Shown: in pieces, positions 55,753 through 64,000 of the stretch
How positions within the stretch are numbered: position 1 is the stretch's first letter
Layout of the letters: every line of letters starts with the position of its first letter
Source: Eriocheir sinensis
Taxonomy: Eukaryota; Arthropoda; Malacostraca; Decapoda; Varunidae
Direction of reading: 5' to 3'
DNA length: 64,000 nt
NCBI RefSeq assembly: GCF_024679095.1
Contig: NC_066562.1
Span: forward strand, 8,228,898-8,292,897
Position numbers and translations under genes: made by a program
The notes under the pieces: model-generated
The model's input: the letters and a program-made list of their open reading frames with translations, nothing else
The model's database searches: none
Told to the model about the DNA's origin: nothing

Positions 55753-56510
55753 TACATATGATCGTTAGCAACCAACCGCGTCCCTTCCCGTTAAGAAAAG
55801 GATGGTAACGGATCACGAACACCACCACCACCACCACCACCATTCCTAATAAAGCTTCATTCGTCTTCACTATCATCGCCTTTACCACCATCACCACCAC
55901 CGTACCACCACCATCACTGCACTATCTTTCACTGCCTCGTACGACTTATCACTACCACGACCACTACCTCGTCACCACTACACACACCTACAAACACACA
56001 TTAGTCCACTTCTCTTTTCCTTCCCTTCTTCCCTTTTTCAACCACCTTCTCTCCTCCTCCTCCTCCTCCTCCTCCTTCACGTCCTCCTTTATTACCCCCT
56101 CTCACCCCCACCCACCCCCACCATACACATCCCTCTTCACACTACATCTGTTGTGTGAAGTCCGCTACCTCACACGGTCCACCTGCGAGACTCCGGACAA
56201 TTCTGGACGGCCGGGGTCAGTGTGTTGGGTTGGGACGTAGAGGCGGCCAACGGCGGGTAAAAGTGTGCCAGGAGTAACAGGTATCATAGGGGCAGAAGCG
56301 ATCATGGTTTTGGGGTTATGATTTGGAGGAAGATAAGGCTGGTAACGAGAAGAGTACGTGGTAATGATGGGAGAAATAATTGTAGCGATGATAAAGTAAT
56401 GCACTGGTCCAATTTACTGTGTTGTAGGAAGAAAAGTAATGATAATGATACCGTTATTTTACTACTACTATTACTACTACTACTACTACTACTACCATTA
56501 CTACTACCAT

Positions 56511-56547
<37 letters not shown>

Positions 56548-57004
56548 GCTACTTCTACTACTTTTAAGAAGGAGAATAAGAAGAAAAAGAAGAACGAGAA
56601 CAAGGAAAACAAGAAAACAAGAATGAAAACAAGAACCAGAAGGAATGGAAGAAGAAGAAGAACAAGAACTTGATGGAGAACAACAACAACAACAACAACA
56701 GCAACAACAACAACAACAAAATCAACAAATCAACATCACCTTCATCCTAAAAAAAAAAAAAAAACTTAACTGAGACAAACTTCCTTCACCTGCCTCCCCC
56801 TACAATGACGCTGCCCTTAATACGCGATCCATTAGCGGCCATCAAGGGACCGGTCAACAAAACGAGGGAAGGGAGGAGGGAAGGAGCACGCCGCTGGTCA
56901 GTTCCGTTTTCTTTTGTAGGGGAAGCTTAGCGTTTTTTCGTTGTTTTTGTTTCCTTTTTGTTTTTGCCATCGCTTCTGTTTTCTTTTGTCGGAGGAGGGA
57001 TTAG

Positions 57005-57055
<51 letters not shown>

Positions 57056-57130
57056 GAAGCATAGCGTATATTTGTTTTTTTGTTTTGTTTTTGCCATTCC
57101 TTTTGTTTTCTTTTGCCGGAGGAGGGATTA

Positions 57131-57181
<51 letters not shown>

Positions 57182-57300
57182 AAAGGTAGGTAACAGTCCC
57201 GTATATCGCAAACGTAACAGTTATCAAAGCCTCCTCCTCCTGTTACCGAGGATGACGACCAAGAATGCAGTTCGCACATTCTTTTTCAGCACCCCATCAA
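53646..57300. other. No gene seen; trinucleotide-rich segments
   Basis: (GTAT)n at 53,690-53,715; A/T-rich unique DNA to 54,820; (GGT)n/(GAT)n 54,830-55,265; (ATT)n 55,318-55,405; (CT)n 55,707-55,748; (CAC)n 55,818-55,915; (ACT)n 56,460-56,560; (CAA)n 56,680-56,720; paired (CT)n at 57,010-57,052 and 57,137-57,180, inside a ~125-bp duplication sharing TTTTGTTTTTGCCAT and GGAGGAGGGATTAGC. Confidence 0.7.
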
Positions 57301-57490
57301 CCATTTCCAAAGACCACAGAGGAGATGAGTCTGGTTCCCAGGAGAGTTAATCACGTTCATGGTGCAGAAGTCTCGTCAAACTATCACTAGGCTCATAAAA
57401 CTACCCATGGAGATACTAACACAACCTCTACGAAGGCCTTATCAAATGTGGGTGTATAAGCCATGGGATTATGAGAATGGGCAGCTCAGA
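57298..57490 (+). repeat. DR-1 copy
   Basis: CATCAACCATTTCCAAAGAC, CACGTTCATGGTGCAGAAGT, CTAGGCTCATAAAACTACCC, CTACGAAGGCCTTATCAAAT, then GTGGGTGTATAAGCC. There is no GT expansion in this copy. Confidence 0.85.
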
Positions 57491-58509
57491 TGACCACAGG
57501 GAAGGCTGTCAAATCCCAATCTACCACAATCGAAAGATGAAGTTTGATAAGGTATTTCCCACGTAGTCCTATAAATCATATCATCTCTATTGCCACTTCT
57601 CTGTTCCCACGTAAATCGCTACGTGGGTGAGCCAGGTAAGAAGGGAGGTGCGACAGGTAAAACTAATTAGATCTTGGCCAGGTGTGTGCTCGGACGTATG
57701 AAGGTGCGTGCAAAATGTGACTGGGGAACGTAACTAAGCTTTGGATATGGAAGGTGTGTGTGCGTTATGGGATATGGTGGGTGATGTAAGGGAGACTAAA
57801 GTATTACGTTATGCATTTCTTTCCTCTTGATAAGCAATAGTTTGATACCGTTATTTTACTACTACTATTACTACTACTACTACTGTTACTACTACTATTA
57901 CTACGGAGAAGAAGAAAAAGAAGAACGAGAACAATGAAAACAAGAAAAGCAAGAACGAAAAAAAAGAACAAGAAGGAAGGGAAGAAGAAGAAAACAAGAA
58001 CCAGATCGACAACAACAACAACAACAAAACAACAACAACCACAACAACAACAACAACTACTACTACTTCATTCTGTACTTCATCAGATAGGCAAATATGT
58101 AGTTACGAGTGCTTGTTGATGCGGGGAGATAGTTTTATTTTTTTATTCATCCTCCTATTTAGTCGCTTTTTATGTGTATTTGATGCTTATAAATGAATGT
58201 TACTGGAAGGGAAGATGTTAAATAGCTAGCTCATTGTTAGAGGTGGCACTTATAAGGACAAAAATATATATAAGGAAAAAGGATGAAAAAAATATGTACG
58301 CAAAATATATATACGCAATTCAATTAAAATACAGAGTTGAGAGAATAGCCACAAGAAGAAATGATTTAAAGTACAATATCACGAATTCTCTTTCTACCTC
58401 TCATTTTTTTTTTCTTAGTCATATTCTTGTTATTGAATGGAGATGAAGACAGTGAAAATGATGATGGTGAGGAGAAAGAAGATGAGGATGATGAGGAAGA
58501 AGAAGAGGA

Positions 58510-58670
58510 GCAAGAGGAGGAGGAGGAGGAGGAGGAGGAGGAGGAGGAGGAGGAAGAGGAGGAGGTGCATTTAAGTAATATTTTTTCCGTGTCCAATCTC
58601 TGCAGTGATTTCAAACCGTGTCCTTCCCGTGAGGCCGTGGGAAGGGAGGAATTTGAAACCAGTACTGTTC

Positions 58671-58745
<75 letters not shown>

Positions 58746-58870
58746 CTATTTATTTTTGTTTTAATCTCTTTTTTTATATATATTTCGACGATTTCTGATG
58801 TTATTATTTATTTTAGTTACCGTTGCTGCCTCTACTACTACTACTACTACTACTACTATTACTACTACTA
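58510..58870. repeat. (GAG)n, (CT)n and (TAC)n microsatellites
   Basis: (GAG)n 58,505-58,566, (CT)n 58,676-58,741, (TAC)n 58,834-58,868. Poly-Glu and Leu/Ser frames here are artefacts. Confidence 0.95.
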
Positions 58871-59347
58871 TCATCTTCTACTACTTATTATCAACTTCAT
58901 CACCACCACCACCACCACTACCGTCACTATCCATCCATCACCATTCCCTTTACACCATTATCAGCCTCACCAATATATCACCATCACCGCCATCACCACC
59001 TTTATGTATATTTCCAACGTTTGATATATTGTTTTAGTCCTCCATTTCTTGTTACATTTTCTCTCTTACACAAGTTTATTCGTTTTCTTTTACTGTTTTT
59101 GGGATACTATGCGATTTTTAAAACATGAATATATCTAGTAAAGAATGTACTAGTTTTACGTTTTCTCTCATGCACAAGTTTACACGTTTTCTTTTTGTAA
59201 TACTGGGAGACTACATCATTAATAAAAATGTATGTCTAGTAATGACGTATATTCTGCAAAGATTATTTAGGATTATTACTTACTGTAGCATTGAAATTTC
59301 TTAAAAACTAATTATTGTAGCATTCAAAGTTCCACCTATACTGTAAG

Positions 59348-59386
<39 letters not shown>

Positions 59387-59387
59387 T

Positions 59388-59565
59388 GAATAGGCTTATA
59401 AAACTACCCATGGAAACACTAACACGACAACCTCTGTACGAAAGCCTTGTCAAACTATCACTAGGCTCATAACGCTACCCATGGAAATACCAACACCAAC
59501 AATCTCTACCAAAGCCTTGTCAAATGTGGGCGTGTGAGTCCCGTAGTGTTTTTTAGAATGTGTCT
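59388..59565 (+). repeat. DR-1, two tandem partial copies
   Basis: GGCTTATAAAACTACCCATG, then AAAGCCTTGTCAAACTATCA; a second start at CTAGGCTCATAACGCTACCC ends with GCCTTGTCAAATGTGGGCGT. It follows an (ACT)n at 59,347-59,385. Confidence 0.85.
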
Positions 59566-59689
59566 GAGCTTTCCCGCCCAGTGAAGGTGATTTTTACTCC
59601 TTCCTTTCTCCCCGCGTCCATAGATATCGTAAAATGGAACCTAAAAACCCGTTATAACTTAATTGAGACCTTTTATTGTCTAGGATTGG

Positions 59690-59929
59690 AGGGGGAGGGG
59701 GAGGAGAAGGAGAAGGAGGAGGAGGAGGAGAAGGAGAAGGAGAAGGAGGAAGAGGAGGAGGAGGAGGAGAATGATGATGATGATGATGAGGAGGAGGAGG
59801 AATGGAGGAGGAATGGAGGAGGAGGAGGAGAATGAGGAGGAGGAGGAGGAGGAGGAAGAGGAGGAAGAGGAAGAATGGAGGAGGAGAAGGAGGAGGAGGA
59901 GGAAGAGGAGTAGACGGAGGAAGAGGAGG

Positions 59930-59992
<63 letters not shown>
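59690..59992. repeat. GAG-rich tract and (GT)n
   Basis: AGG/GAG and (GAT)n purine DNA to 59,932, then (GT)n 59,933-59,990. Confidence 0.95.
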
Positions 59993-59995
<3 letters not shown>

Positions 59996-60234
59996 CTAGC
60001 AGCGAAAATATTATACTGAGCGATCGGTTTTAATATTTCATTCTTTATATATTTTCAAGCCCAGATTTTTAAGAGCAGAAGAAAGTCGGTAAGAATGAGG
60101 TATCGCTGTATTCAAACCACGAAAAGAAATCTAGCCTTGGAAAACGACACATCCTGAAAAGAATGAATGAGTATTAATATCAACCCACTTATAACACAGT
60201 GATATATACCTTTCCAGCTGACTGAGTATTCTTA

Positions 60235-60320
60235 CTTTTTTTTACAACAGAGGAGACAGCTCAAGGTCACACTCAGTGTCTTGTGTGGACAAAAAATGAC
60301 AAAAAAAAAGACTTGCAATA
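60235..60320 (+). mobile_element. Dispersed retroelement tail fragment
   Basis: TTTTTTTACAACAGAGGAGA then CAGCTCAAGGTCACACTC. Same core as the elements at 28.88 and 63.42 kb. Confidence 0.6.
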
Positions 60321-60329
60321 GAAGAAAAA

Positions 60330-63390
<3,061 letters not shown>

Positions 63391-63399
63391 TTTTTTTAT

Positions 63400-63515
63400 T
63401 TTTTTTATTTTTTTACAGCAGAGGAGACAGTGCAAGGGCGTAAAAAAAAAGAAAACAATAATGAAAAAAAAAGAAAGCCCGCTACTTACTGCTCCTAAAC
63501 AGAGTAGGGTGACCA
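63400..63515 (+). mobile_element. Dispersed retroelement tail
   Basis: TTTTTTTACAGCAGAGGAGA, CAGTGCAAGGGCGTAAAAAA, AGCCCGCTACTTACTGCTCC. Close match to the block order at 28.87-28.96 kb. Confidence 0.7.
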
Positions 63516-63729
63516 AAAAGAGAAATCAACAACCAAAGACAAATAAATGTAATATCGACCATAGCAAAGGCCAAGAAATAAATAATAGATAAATTAAAAT
63601 CACATCTGCCATTGTCCCATAGAGTGATTTGCTAGCCGTTCCATTCACAGTGACTGATGCCCGAAGGTTTTTTTAATGGTATCTAAGAATGAAGGGGAAG
63701 GGATTTAAGGAGTGCTCGGCGTTCTAACT

Positions 63730-64000
63730 GTCACCCTTTTCTACCACCTAATTAGTGTTCTCCTTCTTCTCATATGTCTTATTAATGTGGTGGTATCTTC
63801 TAATTGTTTCCATGTATTATTTCCCTCTAAATCACTATTCTCTCTTCTATATATTTTTGTGACCCTTTCCATCTTTTTCCATCTCTCCATCTTCCATTCT
63901 GAATCACAATCCTCTCTTCCATCTATTTCTGTGACCATTTCCATCTTCTTCCATCTTTCCATCTCCCATTCTGAATCACAATCCTCTTTTCTATCGATTT
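63730..64000. repeat. ~100-bp tandem repeat running off the window
   Basis: CTCTCTTCTATATATTTTTG, GTGACCCTTTCCATCTTTTT and CCATCTTCCATTCTGAATCA repeat as CTCTCTTCCATCTATTTCTG and on; at least 2.5 copies to the end of the window. Confidence 0.8.

Noticed and set aside
56165..56404. Minus-strand 79-codon frame in a moderately GC-rich patch
   Set aside because: No domain or splice signals, and it sits between simple repeats; not enough to call a gene.

Overview
This is a window from an arthropod nuclear genome, most likely a decapod crustacean. The support is: spliced genes with GT-AG introns; telomere-type TTAGG/CCTAA pentamers; very dense GT, CT, ACT, ATT and GAG microsatellites; tRNA-headed SINEs; non-LTR retrotransposon pieces; and a recurring tail (A/T tract, then a sequence like ACAGCAGAGGAGACAGCTC) that I associate with decapod genomes. 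No operons, bacterial signals or CRISPR arrays are present. Most long open frames are translations of simple repeats.

Layout. (1) 1-8,490, plus strand: the 3' two thirds of LIPT1 (mitochondrial lipoyltransferase 1) in five exons; its N-terminal part lies upstream of the window. Its introns hold minisatellites, retroelement fragments and a seven-fold upstream duplication of one splice acceptor. (2) 8,491-13,179: convergent intergenic DNA with one TTAA-flanked MITE. (3) 13,180-16,799, minus strand: both coding exons of an LC8 dynein light chain, 90 aa. Its 5' UTR exon must lie at higher coordinates; a GC-rich, CCAAT-bearing block near 27.0-27.14 kb is a candidate. (4) 16.8-34.8 kb: almost entirely repeats, including kilobases of strand-asymmetric purine/pyrimidine DNA. 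(5) 34.8-43.7 kb and 48.2-51.7 kb, plus strand: two tandem paralogous genes, here called A (predicted 828 aa) and B (695 aa). I could assemble both completely from matching splice phases. Both encode a signal peptide, a low-complexity stretch, a helical domain, a Gly/Tyr-rich segment, one membrane helix and a four-cysteine C-terminal module. I do not recognise the family. (6) 51.7-64 kb: repeats, with no convincing gene.

The two housekeeping genes (lipoate transfer to mitochondrial dehydrogenases; dynein and hub adaptor) have no evident functional link to each other or to A/B. A and B are the most interesting genes: a duplicated, secreted or membrane-anchored family whose signal peptides and repeat regions are built from the trinucleotide repeats that fill the surrounding DNA. 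The mobile-element landscape is also informative. It shows at least two TTAA-inserting families, one carrying a piece of reverse transcriptase, and a highly structured 217-bp insert with a clean target-site duplication.
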